DNA of 26,804 bases from Gammaproteobacteria bacterium (GTDB taxonomy: Bacteria; Pseudomonadota; Gammaproteobacteria; UBA11654), in NCBI GenBank assembly GCA_018672815.1, contig JABHDX010000055.1, positions 1-26,804 of the forward strand. The letters run 5' to 3'. Both the position numbers and the translations under genes were made by a program. Positions 1-8,187 of the stretch are shown piece after piece. The first letter of the stretch is position 1. Every line of letters starts with the position of its first letter. The notes under the pieces are model-generated. The model did no database searches. It was given only the letters and a program-made list of their open reading frames with translations, and had not been told where the DNA came from.

Positions 1-1
1 A

Positions 2-196
2 GCAGGCATGACTAATAAAGAGGTGCTTCACTCTGCCACGATAGCACCTGCTGAATTTCTTAATATTCAAAATGAAATTGGCACTATTGAGGAAGGTAAA
101 CTTGCTGATTTAGTCATTCTCAATCAAAACCCTTTAGAATCTATTAAAAATACTCAGGATATCTACTTAGTCATTGCTAAAGGGATTGTTCAATGA
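2..196 (+). CDS. Amidohydrolase family protein, C-terminal fragment (5' end outside window)
   Basis: Only the last 64 or so residues are present; the frame is open to the left edge, so the gene begins upstream. The tail carries the C-terminal hallmark of metal-dependent amidohydrolases of the imidazolonepropionase/dihydroorotase type: a 'G-T-I-E-E-G-K-L-A-D-L-V-I-L' block followed by 'NPLE', where the chain re-enters the small beta-sandwich domain. The metal-binding histidines lie outside the window, so the substrate cannot be inferred. Its TGA stop overlaps the ATG of the next gene (ATGA), so the two are probably translationally coupled in one operon with the secreted hydrolase. The family call is fairly sure; the exact activity is unknown. 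Confidence 0.8.
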   Translation, partial: AGMTNKEVLHSATIAPAEFLNIQNEIGTIEEGKLADLVILNQNPLESIKNTQDIYLVIAKGIVQ

Positions 197-2232
197 AACA
201 GCTTATTCTTATATCAACACTCCTGTTTAGCTTTAATGGATGGGCAGAAGAGATTGAAATCACTGAAGCCAAGATCAAAATGTCTGATGGTGTTTTTTTA
301 GCAGCTGATGTTTACTGGCCTGCAGGGGCTGATAAGAAAGATCGATTTCCAATTTTGTTGGAGTACTTACCTTATCGAAAAAATGAAAGCAGATCTCGAA
401 ACTATTCCCTTTATTCCTATTTCTTAGAACATGATTATCTCGTTGTTAGAGTTGATATGAGAGGCACGGGAAACAGCGAAGGATTAACGATCCCCTATGA
501 ATATTCAGATATTGAATTAAATGATGGTGAAGAAGTGATTGATTGGTTATCAAAACAGGAATGGTCAAGTGGCAGCGTGGGTATGTTTGGTATCTCTTGG
601 GGTGGATTTAACTCAATTCAAATGGCTATGCGAAATCCGCCAGCCTTGAAAGCTTTTGTAGCCATAATGGCAACTGAATATCTGTATCAAGAAGATGTCC
701 ATTACATGGATGGTATTATCGTTGCTGGGGATTCCTGGATGATGAGCAATGACCTCTATAATGCTTTACCAGGCGCACCTGATTTTAAGATGGACGAAGA
801 ATGGCTAAAGAATCGTTTCAATGTAGAACCCAGTGTTTATACTTATATGGAGCAGCAGCGAGATGGTGAATTTTGGGATAGAGCTTCAGCTCGTAACAAA
901 TATAACTTAATTAAGGTACCTGGTTATCATATTGGTGGTTGGTATGACGGTTATCGTAACAGTCTGCCAAGAATGTTGGAAAATGTTGAGGCCCCAACAA
1001 AAGCAATGATTGGACCCTGGGATCATGATTTTCCACATAATGCAGCATTAAAACCACAAGTTGAATGGCGTGCTGAGGCTGTTCGTTGGTTTGACCATTG
1101 GATGAAAAATATAGATACAGGAATCTTAGAAGAACCAGATTTTGCAATTTATATTCGAGATTATCACCCCCCTGATGACTCTATAGAAAACATTTCAGGG
1201 TTCTGGCGATGGGAAGATTCTTGGCCGATCAAAAGAATCAACAATCAAACTTGGTATCCAAAAAAAAATAATTCATTGTCAAAAGTCCCAGGCAAGAAAG
1301 GCTCTCATTTTTTAAAAAATATACCTTCCATCGGCTTGGAAGGAGGTGGTCCAACTATGTGGTGGGGTAGCATTCCGCCAGATCAGCGACCTATGGACGA
1401 AAATAGTTTGGTATATGACTCAGAGGTACTTATTGAGCCCATCGAAATTCTAGGTAGGCCAATAGCTAACCTGCATGTATCCGCTGATGCGAAACGTGCT
1501 AATTGGGTTGTTAGGGTCTCTGATATTGCTCCTGATGGTCAAGTTACACAGGTAGCTGGAGCCGCTTTTAATGGGACACATAGAAATTCTTCTCGAGAAC
1601 CAGAAGATATAATACCAGGCGAAAAATTTTTACTGAATATTGAATTACATTTTACATCATGGATCTTTAACGAAGGACATCGAATTAGAGTAGCCATCAG
1701 TAATGCTCAATGGCCCATGTTGTGGCCCTCTTCATTACCCGTCAATACCTCGCTAGAAATTGGAGGAGAAAGTACTTATATTAATTTACCGATAATGCCT
1801 TCTGGAAAAATAGAAACTCCTAATTTTAAAGAACCTAGAGCAAATCCAACATTAAGAGGATATGAAGTATTGGATGCAGGTAATATTACAGGATATGCAG
1901 CGATCAGCTCTATTCAAAATGATCCTAATACTGGTGAAAAATTTGGTCTCGCAACCAATTCAGGAGCCACCAAATATCCTTGGGGTGTTGAGCGATACGA
2001 AGAAGAAATTGAACATAGAACTTACGATAATAATCCAGCAAATACAACCGTTTTAGGGCGATATAAAATAACCGAGGAATTAAAGGACAGGACTCTTGAT
2101 TTTGAACAGAATGTAGAATTTAGTAGTGATAAAGAGAACTTCTACTTAAGTTTCCATCGTTGGGTATCCGTTGATGGTCAACTGCATAAAAAGAAAGTAT
2201 GGTATAAGATTATACCTAGAGACTTTCAATAG
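193..2232 (+). CDS. Exported CocE/NonD-family alpha/beta hydrolase (X-Pro dipeptidyl-peptidase-like acylase)
   Basis: 679 residues. The N-terminus is a signal peptide (Lys at 2, hydrophobic stretch 4-14, likely cut after Ala18), so the enzyme should act in the periplasm or outside. The catalytic domain has the nucleophile elbow G-I-S-W-G-G with Ser135. The likely acid is Asp252 in G-G-W-Y-D-G and the base His278 in G-P-W-D-H. This is the Ser-Asp-His order and spacing of cocaine esterase, glutaryl-7-ACA acylase and related peptidase-S15 enzymes. The C-terminal part, from about residue 400, is the jelly-roll domain typical of the family (L-H-V-S-A-D-A and the later G-H-R-I-R-V-A-I-S-N block). 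Family members hydrolyse esters, amides or X-Pro bonds; the substrate here is unknown. It overlaps the upstream amidohydrolase by 4 bp and is followed after 10 bp by a thioredoxin-fold protein with a near-identical signal peptide. Confidence 0.92.
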   Translation: MKQLILISTLLFSFNGWAEEIEITEAKIKMSDGVFLAADVYWPAGADKKDRFPILLEYLPYRKNESRSRNYSLYSYFLEHDYLVVRVDMRGTGNSEGLTIPYEYSDIELNDGEEVIDWLSKQEWSSGSVGMFGISWGGFNSIQMAMRNPPALKAFVAIMATEYLYQEDVHYMDGIIVAGDSWMMSNDLYNALPGAPDFKMDEEWLKNRFNVEPSVYTYMEQQRDGEFWDRASARNKYNLIKVPGYHIGGWYDGYRNSLPRMLENVEAPTKAMIGPWDHDFPHNAALKPQVEWRAEAVRWFDHWMKNIDTGILEEPDFAIYIRDYHPPDDSIENISGFWRWEDSWPIKRINNQTWYPKKNNSLSKVPGKKGSHFLKNIPSIGLEGGGPTMWWGSIPPDQRPMDENSLVYDSEVLIEPIEILGRPIANLHVSADAKRANWVVRVSDIAPDGQVTQVAGAAFNGTHRNSSREPEDIIPGEKFLLNIELHFTSWIFNEGHRIRVAISNAQWPMLWPSSLPVNTSLEIGGESTYINLPIMPSGKIETPNFKEPRANPTLRGYEVLDAGNITGYAAISSIQNDPNTGEKFGLATNSGATKYPWGVERYEEEIEHRTYDNNPANTTVLGRYKITEELKDRTLDFEQNVEFSSDKENFYLSFHRWVSVDGQLHKKKVWYKIIPRDFQ

Positions 2233-2242
2233 AAAATTTTAA

Positions 2243-2707
2243 ATGAAAAAACTAATCCTCATAATAACGCTACTCTGCAGCTTTAATGGTTGGACACTTT
2301 CTGACTACCAACCTTATGATGAAACAGCGGATGCAAAACAAGAGATTGCTGATGCCATCAATCTGGCACAGAAATCTGGCAAACATATACTGCTTGAAAT
2401 GGGAGGTAATTGGTGCCCTGATTGCAGAACTCTTGGCGAATACTTTGTTAGGAAAGATATCAAATTATGGCTGGATGAACGCTTTATAGTTGTAGCAGTA
2501 GATGTCGGTCAATGGGATAAAAATTTAGATATAGCAGAACGTTATGGTAACCCCATCAGTGAAGGTATACCGTCTCTGGTTGTATTGGATGCAAAGGGTA
2601 ATCTAGAATTTGCAACATTGGCAGGTGAACTCGCTACTGCTAGAAATATGAGTGGTGATGATCTAATTGAATGGCTAAAAGAAAAAATTCAACCGATACT
2701 TGACTAA
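2243..2707 (+). CDS. Exported thioredoxin-fold protein (WCPDC active site)
   Basis: 154 residues. The signal peptide (residues 1 to about 20) has 14 of its first 17 residues identical to that of the preceding hydrolase, ending in the same S-F-N-G-W. The mature part is a single thioredoxin domain. The redox motif is W57-C-P-D-C61, preceded by the beta strand K-H-I-L-L-E-M-G-G-N, and the conserved cis-proline is in G-I-P110-S-L. C-P-D-C is not the C-G-P-C of cytoplasmic thioredoxin; such sites occur in periplasmic thioredoxin-like proteins of the DUF899/thioredoxin_7 kind. A role as a periplasmic disulfide reductase or isomerase is inferred, perhaps servicing the exported hydrolases of the same operon. 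It lies 10 bp after the hydrolase and 6 bp before the SDR. Confidence 0.85.
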   Translation: MKKLILIITLLCSFNGWTLSDYQPYDETADAKQEIADAINLAQKSGKHILLEMGGNWCPDCRTLGEYFVRKDIKLWLDERFIVVAVDVGQWDKNLDIAERYGNPISEGIPSLVVLDAKGNLEFATLAGELATARNMSGDDLIEWLKEKIQPILD

Positions 2708-2713
2708 GTTATC

Positions 2714-3505
2714 ATGCCAAAAAATATTTCTGAAATGACAATTCTAATAACCGCTGCAGCCAGTGGTATTGGATCTGTGATGGCTTCAGAATTAAAATCA
2801 AAAGGTGCCACAATCATTATCTGTGATTGCAATAAAGAAACACTTGAAACATTCTCAAAAAATAATCCTGATATATACACCTATGAAACGGATATTCAGA
2901 ATGAATCCTCCGTCAAAGAATTATTTCAATGGATTAATAATAAATTCAATGGACTTGATGCATTAATTAATAATGCTGGTATAGCCGGTCCCATATCTGA
3001 TCTTGATAAAACTGATTTCAATGAGTGGAAAAATACTTTATCCGTCAATCTCAATGGTACTTTTCTATGCAGTAAAGAGGCCATACCTCTTTTAAGAAAT
3101 TTTGGAGGGGGCTCTATCATCAATATTGGATCCACCTCATCATTATTTGGTACTCCATTGAGATCAGCCTACTCTGCTACAAAATGGGGGATTTCAGGTT
3201 TAACCAAAACATGGGCTATGGAATATGGAGCAGAAAACATAAGAGTTAATAGTATTTGTCCTGGATCGGTTAACGGAAAGAGAATTGAAGGAGTTATAAA
3301 GCAAGAAGCCATAGATAGAAATATCAGTGAAAAAGAGGTAAAAAAAGCTTATTTGAATCAAGTATCTATTCAATCCTTTATTGACCCTGAGGAAATTGTT
3401 GGCATGATTGATTATTTATTGTCCCCTCTTGCTAAAAAAGTGTCAGGACAAATAATAGCTATTGATGGCAATACAGAAGGCTTAAGCCAAATTAGAACAG
3501 AATAA
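2714..3505 (+). CDS. Short-chain dehydrogenase/reductase (SDR), probably NAD-dependent
   Basis: 263 residues, the usual length of a classical SDR. The Rossmann motif is T13-A-A-A-S-G18-I-G20, in which the first glycine of TGxxxGxG is alanine. Asp38 at the end of the second strand favours NAD(H) over NADP(H). Further hallmarks are N86-N-A-G89, Asn112, Ser140, and the catalytic Tyr153-x-x-x-Lys157 (YSATK). The C-terminus has the common I-D-G-N ending. It should oxidise an alcohol or reduce a carbonyl; the substrate is unknown. There is no clear Shine-Dalgarno sequence before the ATG, and the gene follows the thioredoxin gene by 6 bp, so translation probably depends on coupling. In context it could oxidise an alcohol released by the neighbouring esterases, with the ALDH downstream finishing to the acid (inference). 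Confidence 0.9.
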   Translation: MPKNISEMTILITAAASGIGSVMASELKSKGATIIICDCNKETLETFSKNNPDIYTYETDIQNESSVKELFQWINNKFNGLDALINNAGIAGPISDLDKTDFNEWKNTLSVNLNGTFLCSKEAIPLLRNFGGGSIINIGSTSSLFGTPLRSAYSATKWGISGLTKTWAMEYGAENIRVNSICPGSVNGKRIEGVIKQEAIDRNISEKEVKKAYLNQVSIQSFIDPEEIVGMIDYLLSPLAKKVSGQIIAIDGNTEGLSQIRTE

Positions 3506-3516
3506 TAAGGAAATCT

Positions 3517-4500
3517 ATGAAAGCAGGATGGTATGAAAATATAGGCTCAGCAGAAGAAGTAATTCAATATGGCGAGATGGATGATCCAGTCATTAAACCT
3601 GGTGAAGTACTGGTAGCAGTAAAAAGTTCTGGCGTAAATCCATCTGATGTTAAGACGAGAGCTGGAGCTAGAGGCGAACTACAATTTCCAAGAATTATCC
3701 CTCATTCAGATGGTGGTGGTGTCATTCAAGATGTGGGAGATGGTGTTGATACAAGTAGAATTGGAGAAAGAGTTTGGTTATGGAATGCAGCGTTTGGTAG
3801 AGCATTTGGTAGTTGTGCTGAATTGATTAGTTTGCCTACAGAGCAAGCTGTACTTTTACCTGAGCAAACTTCGTTCGATGCAGCAGCATGTCTTGGAGTA
3901 CCAGCATCCACTGCTTATTATGGTGTATTCTCTGATGGATCCGTTGATGGACAAACTATTCTGGTCACAGGCGGTGCTGGAGCTGTGGGTCATTATGCCA
4001 TCCAATTGGCCAAGTGGGGAGGTGCTACAGTCATCTCAACAGTCAGTGGAGATAATAAAGCAAGTGTTGCACAAGATGCTGGCTCAGATCTTGTCATTAA
4101 TTATAAAAATGATGACGTTGCTAGCATTGTAAATGACTTTACTTCTGGTCAAGGTGTTCAAAGAATTGTTGAAGTCGAGTTTGGTGGTAATTTAGAAATC
4201 AGTCAAAATATTTTGAGTCCCAATGCCGTTATAGCCGCTTATGGTTCTGTGGCTGAAGGCAATCCAGCAATTCCATTTTACGATTTAATGTTTAAAGGAA
4301 CTACATTAAATACCTTTTTAATCTATATCGTTTCACTACAAGCGAGAAGCAATATTGTCAACGGAATAACAAAAGCACTCAATGACAATGCATTGCATCA
4401 TCAGATAGCACAAAGATTTGGGTTAAATGAATTGGTAGCAGCACATCAAGCTGTTGAATCTGGTTCAACAATAGGTAATACAATTATCACCATTGATTAA
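3517..4500 (+). CDS. Quinone-reductase-like zinc-independent medium-chain dehydrogenase/reductase
   Basis: 327 residues. This is the NADPH:quinone oxidoreductase branch of the MDR superfamily. The N-terminal GroES-like domain includes the G-V-N-P-S-D motif (39-44), which replaces the zinc-ligand region of alcohol dehydrogenases, and the P-H-S-D-G-G-G-V block around 62-69. The nucleotide-binding motif is T151-G-G-A-G-A-V-G158. No structural or catalytic zinc cysteine cluster is visible. Such enzymes reduce quinones or alpha,beta-unsaturated carbonyls with NADPH. A clear Shine-Dalgarno (AAGGA) sits about 6 nt before the ATG. The stop codon abuts directly on the ATG of the ALDH gene. The exact substrate is unknown. 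Confidence 0.9.
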   Translation: MKAGWYENIGSAEEVIQYGEMDDPVIKPGEVLVAVKSSGVNPSDVKTRAGARGELQFPRIIPHSDGGGVIQDVGDGVDTSRIGERVWLWNAAFGRAFGSCAELISLPTEQAVLLPEQTSFDAAACLGVPASTAYYGVFSDGSVDGQTILVTGGAGAVGHYAIQLAKWGGATVISTVSGDNKASVAQDAGSDLVINYKNDDVASIVNDFTSGQGVQRIVEVEFGGNLEISQNILSPNAVIAAYGSVAEGNPAIPFYDLMFKGTTLNTFLIYIVSLQARSNIVNGITKALNDNALHHQIAQRFGLNELVAAHQAVESGSTIGNTIITID

Positions 4501-6003
4501 ATGAAAACTATACAGAATATTTTCAATGAACTGGGTATGAATTCAGTTGAGTTGAATAAAGGTACATTAACAGTAGAGAGCCCTATTGATGGAGCAGAGA
4601 TTGCAAAAATAATGATGCATTCGGAAGCTGAAATTGAAACAATACTTCAGAACTCAGTTGATGCATTTAATGAATGGAAAATAGTTCCCGCACCCCAAAG
4701 AGGAGAGTTGATTCGAGTATTGGGCAACAAACTGAGAGAGCGAAAAGAAATTTTGGGCCGACTAGTAACACTGGAATGTGGAAAAATTTATCAGGAAGGA
4801 TTGGGTGAAGTCCAGGAAATGATAGACATCTGTGATTTTGCAGTAGGTCTATCAAGACAGCTCTATGGACTGACTATATCTTCAGAAAGGCCTGGACATA
4901 AAATGTCTGAATCTTGGCACCCTATTGGACCTGTTGGTGTCATCTCAGCTTTTAATTTCCCAGTAGCTGTTTGGAGTTGGAATACAGCATTGGCAGTTGT
5001 TTGCGGCAATAGTGTCATTTGGAAGCCATCGGAAAAAACACCTCTCACTGCCTTGGCCTGTCAACATATTTTCTCAGAAGCAATCAATGAAGTTGGAGGA
5101 ATACCTCATCATTTATCACAACTAATTATTGGCAATGCTTCAGCTGGAAAACAACTGGTCAGTGACACAAGAGTACCAGTAATTAGTGCGACAGGAAGCA
5201 CTGCTATGGGAAGAACAGTAGGACCAATTGTAGCTGGACGCTTTGGTAGAGCTATTCTTGAATTGGGTGGCAATAATGCAATCATAGCCTGCCCTTCTGC
5301 CGATTTAGATTTAGTTATTAGAGCAACTTTATTTGGTGCTGTAGGTACTGCTGGACAAAGATGTACAAGCACTAGAAGACTTTTTGTTCATGATGACATT
5401 TATGAAACACTCATACCTGCTTTAATTAAAGCCTATGAAGGTATAAAGATTGGAGACCCAATGGATGATACAACCCTAGTAGGCCCATTGATTGATGAGA
5501 CAGCCTTTAATCAAATGAGAACAGCTATAGAAAATTCCAATGGTAAAGTAAGTGGTGGTGAAAGAATGCTTGAAGATAAATACCCAGATGGTTTTTATGT
5601 CAAGCCTGCAATTATTGAGATGGTCCCTTGCGGTCAAACGGTTCAAGAAGAGACCTTTGCACCCATTCTTTATGTGTATCGATTCCAAAATTTAGATCAA
5701 GCAATTGCTATGCATAATGATGTTCCTCAAGGGCTCTCTTCAGCGATTTTCACAAATGATATTCGTGAGTCTGAACTATTTACGTCCTCGATGGGAAGTG
5801 ATTGCGGCATTGCTAATGTAAACATTGGAACCAGTGGAGCTGAAATTGGTGGTGCTTTTGGTGGAGAAAAAGAAACCGGTGGTGGCAGGGAATCGGGTTC
5901 TGATGCATGGAAAGGTTATATGAGAAGATCAACCAACACAGTTAATTATTCAACAGAGCTCCCTCTGGCTCAAGGTATTGTTTTTAATCTTGATCAAGAC
6001 TGA
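4501..6003 (+). CDS. amaB: ALDH7-family aldehyde dehydrogenase (L-piperidine-6-carboxylate / alpha-aminoadipic semialdehyde dehydrogenase type)
   Basis: 500 residues. The catalytic core has the ALDH7 (antiquitin) form: E254-L-G-G-N-N, then 34 residues on V-G-T-A-G-Q-R-C288-T-S. C288 is the nucleophile and E254 the general base. R287, just before the cysteine, and the region E-V-Q-E-M-I-D-I-C-D-F-A-V-G-L-S-R near 101-117 match the substrate-binding segments of antiquitin. The long C-terminal block G-A-E-I-G-G-A-F-G-G-E-K followed by T-G-G-G-R-E-S-G-S-D-A-W-K is diagnostic of the family. Known members oxidise alpha-aminoadipic semialdehyde in lysine and pipecolate breakdown, and some oxidise other aldehydes. 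The ATG follows the upstream stop with no gap. The family is certain; the precise substrate and the symbol are less so, because no other lysine-catabolic gene is adjacent. Confidence 0.88.
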   Translation: MKTIQNIFNELGMNSVELNKGTLTVESPIDGAEIAKIMMHSEAEIETILQNSVDAFNEWKIVPAPQRGELIRVLGNKLRERKEILGRLVTLECGKIYQEGLGEVQEMIDICDFAVGLSRQLYGLTISSERPGHKMSESWHPIGPVGVISAFNFPVAVWSWNTALAVVCGNSVIWKPSEKTPLTALACQHIFSEAINEVGGIPHHLSQLIIGNASAGKQLVSDTRVPVISATGSTAMGRTVGPIVAGRFGRAILELGGNNAIIACPSADLDLVIRATLFGAVGTAGQRCTSTRRLFVHDDIYETLIPALIKAYEGIKIGDPMDDTTLVGPLIDETAFNQMRTAIENSNGKVSGGERMLEDKYPDGFYVKPAIIEMVPCGQTVQEETFAPILYVYRFQNLDQAIAMHNDVPQGLSSAIFTNDIRESELFTSSMGSDCGIANVNIGTSGAEIGGAFGGEKETGGGRESGSDAWKGYMRRSTNTVNYSTELPLAQGIVFNLDQD

Positions 6004-6007
6004 GAAA

Positions 6008-7546
6008 ATGAAAAATATTGTTGTAATTTTTAGTTTATTTTTTAGCTCTGTACTATGCCTAAATGCTGATGAAATCCCACGTATACAGATAGAAAATACA
6101 GAATATGTCGGCTCTTTTGATGTGGATCGAAATCAATTTATTTTTAGAGGTATCCCATATGCTAAGCCCCCTATTAATGAGCTTCGGTGGATGCCTCCCA
6201 TACCTTACAAAACAGAAAAAACATCCATTGCTGCACAATCCTTTAAGCCAGCCTGCATGCAAGATAATGGAAACACCAATTGGTATCGCAATGTAGCAAT
6301 ATCATTAGGTAATCCAATTTCAATGGTACATAAAACTCCACCAATCTCTGAAGATTGTCTCTACCTCAATATTTGGTCTCAATCCTTGGATACAGAGCAA
6401 AAACAACCCGTCATGGTCTGGATACATGGAGGAGGAAACGTTAATGGATACTCTCATGAGCCTAACTACCTTGGGTATAATTTGGCTCAAAAAGGTGTTG
6501 TTGTTGTATCAATCAATTTCCGATTAAACGCTTTAGGTTATCTGCCACACCCTGAAAATCCAAATAGCTCAGGAAATTATGGGTTAATGGATCAATTGAC
6601 TGCATTGAAATGGATTAAAGATAATATTATACAATTTGGCGGTGACCCTAATAACATCACCCTCTTTGGTGAATCATCAGGAGCTGAAGACATTGCATAT
6701 CTTATAGCTTCACCTGCAGCACAAGGATTATTTCAAAGAGCCATTTCACAAAGTGGTGGTTTTATAGACTGGGTGAAAAAAGATGAAGGGTTAGCGCTTG
6801 GCATAGAAATCCAAGAAAAATCTGGCAGTGAAAGCTTGGCCGCCATGAGAAATATCTCGGCTGAATCCATTGTAAAAATAAGAAGCTCATCCGATCTTTA
6901 CTATAAAGTCTCTGTTGATGGAGACCTGATTCCAGATGATCCATTTAAACTCTATTTAGATCAGAATATTAACAATGTAGATCTCTTAATTGGTAGTACT
7001 AGAAATGAATATATGATGTATGGTAATCCCAATATCACTGATCAAGAAACAACTGATTGGGTAGAGAAAACATACCCAGAAGACAGTAAAGCTATCCTAG
7101 AATTGATGACAAATAAAGAACCAGTGATTGCCATGGATCAACTACAAACTAATAGAGATTATTTGTGCCCTTCAGTTTTTATTGCCAGACAACTATCGAA
7201 GAATGGGAACAATGTGTATCAATATATTTTTGACAAAGAACGTCAAAATAGCGAAAGCATTAAAGCTTATCATGGCGCTGAGATACCCTATGTCTTTAAT
7301 ACACATGATGATTGGCTACCTACAGATCCAATGGATTTAGAATTAACTGAAATCATGATGGAGTACTGGGTTGAATTTGCAAAAAAAGGAACGCCTAATT
7401 CTATTAATAATCCAACTTGGAAAGAATTTGGTGATGATGAAAATTATCAAATCCTTGATATTCCAATTCAACAATCTAATAAGAGTGAATTTGAATTTTG
7501 TACCCTTCTTATAGAACAAATGAGAAAAAGAGCATTCTCTGATTAA
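6008..7546 (+). CDS. Exported type-B carboxylesterase/lipase
   Basis: 512 residues from ATG 6008. An in-frame ATG at 5978 would add ten residues overlapping the ALDH gene and bury the signal peptide, so 6008 is preferred. The signal peptide spans about residues 1-20 (M-K-N-I-V-V-I-F, cut near C-L-N-A). Family landmarks are F-R-G-I-P-Y-A-K-P-P near the N-terminus, S-E-D-C-L-Y-L-N-I-W, the oxyanion-hole W-I-H-G-G-G-N, and the elbow F-G-E-S223-S-G-A. The triad is completed by Glu334 (R-N-E-Y) and His422 (A-Y-H-G-A-E-I-P-Y). It should hydrolyse carboxylic esters in the periplasm or outside. It closes the operon: the next gene is convergent, 6 bp away. Confidence 0.92.
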   Translation: MKNIVVIFSLFFSSVLCLNADEIPRIQIENTEYVGSFDVDRNQFIFRGIPYAKPPINELRWMPPIPYKTEKTSIAAQSFKPACMQDNGNTNWYRNVAISLGNPISMVHKTPPISEDCLYLNIWSQSLDTEQKQPVMVWIHGGGNVNGYSHEPNYLGYNLAQKGVVVVSINFRLNALGYLPHPENPNSSGNYGLMDQLTALKWIKDNIIQFGGDPNNITLFGESSGAEDIAYLIASPAAQGLFQRAISQSGGFIDWVKKDEGLALGIEIQEKSGSESLAAMRNISAESIVKIRSSSDLYYKVSVDGDLIPDDPFKLYLDQNINNVDLLIGSTRNEYMMYGNPNITDQETTDWVEKTYPEDSKAILELMTNKEPVIAMDQLQTNRDYLCPSVFIARQLSKNGNNVYQYIFDKERQNSESIKAYHGAEIPYVFNTHDDWLPTDPMDLELTEIMMEYWVEFAKKGTPNSINNPTWKEFGDDENYQILDIPIQQSNKSEFEFCTLLIEQMRKRAFSD

Positions 7547-7552
7547 TTTTTT

Positions 7553-8089
7553 TTAATACAATTCAATTCTAGATAAATCAATCTCAGCCTCAAAATCTTT
7601 ACCCACTGCAACAATACCGATTGACCTTAGTGTCGATGGACTGAATGATTTTGTTTGATAGAAATTAGATTTTTTGAACTCACTGAAAGGTAATAAAATA
7701 TCTTTCCAACTAGTATCGACACTAAATTCAGCTGAATAGTATTGCCATGGTGCTGGAGTATAACGAGTCCTTAAATGAATTTGATAATTCTCATTATTAC
7801 CTCTGACTCTAATCTTAATGCCTTTAAAATCATCATTAACACCTTTGATACCAGTAGCAAACTGAATAAATCCTCCATTATTTTCAGTGCTAACAATGCC
7901 AGTCATTCGATAAAATTTTTCATCGTCTTTCTCTAGATATTCTAGTTTTCCTCGTGAAACACCGCCCATTACTGTATCGGTAAAATATACCCACTCTCTG
8001 TCATCTTTATTTTTTAAATCGTCTACAATCATAGCTCCCCCATTAGGGCTCATTAATATCATAAAAACAAATAAACAAACTTTATTCAT
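7553..8089 (-). CDS. CIA30-domain protein (NADH:ubiquinone oxidoreductase intermediate-associated protein 30 family)
   Basis: 178 residues. After a hydrophobic, probably cleaved or anchored N-terminus (1 to about 20) comes a galactose-binding-like beta-sandwich domain of the CIA30 family. It is recognised by the W-V-Y-F-T-D-T-V-M-G-G-V-S motif at 33-45, the later G-F-I-Q-F block and I-K-I-R-V-R-G. In eukaryotes CIA30 assists complex I assembly; the bacterial relatives, common in Proteobacteria, have no settled function and are often exported. The gene is convergent with the carboxylesterase (6 bp gap, no hairpin visible) and divergent from the next small gene. The family is fairly sure, the role unknown. 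Confidence 0.8.
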   Translation of the reverse strand: MNKVCLFVFMILMSPNGGAMIVDDLKNKDDREWVYFTDTVMGGVSRGKLEYLEKDDEKFYRMTGIVSTENNGGFIQFATGIKGVNDDFKGIKIRVRGNNENYQIHLRTRYTPAPWQYYSAEFSVDTSWKDILLPFSEFKKSNFYQTKSFSPSTLRSIGIVAVGKDFEAEIDLSRIELY

Positions 8090-8187
8090 AGCTTACACTT
8101 CGAGAAACAAATCGTTTTAGATGCATGAATAGTTTAAAACCATTTTCATAATACCGACGAAATGTTATTTAAATATTCTGGAAAATT

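Noticed and set aside
911..1147. Antisense open frame within the CocE hydrolase gene, and similar antisense or shifted frames in other genes
   Set aside because: They lie wholly inside well-supported genes, show no domain motifs, and have no ribosome binding sites; shadows of the true frames.
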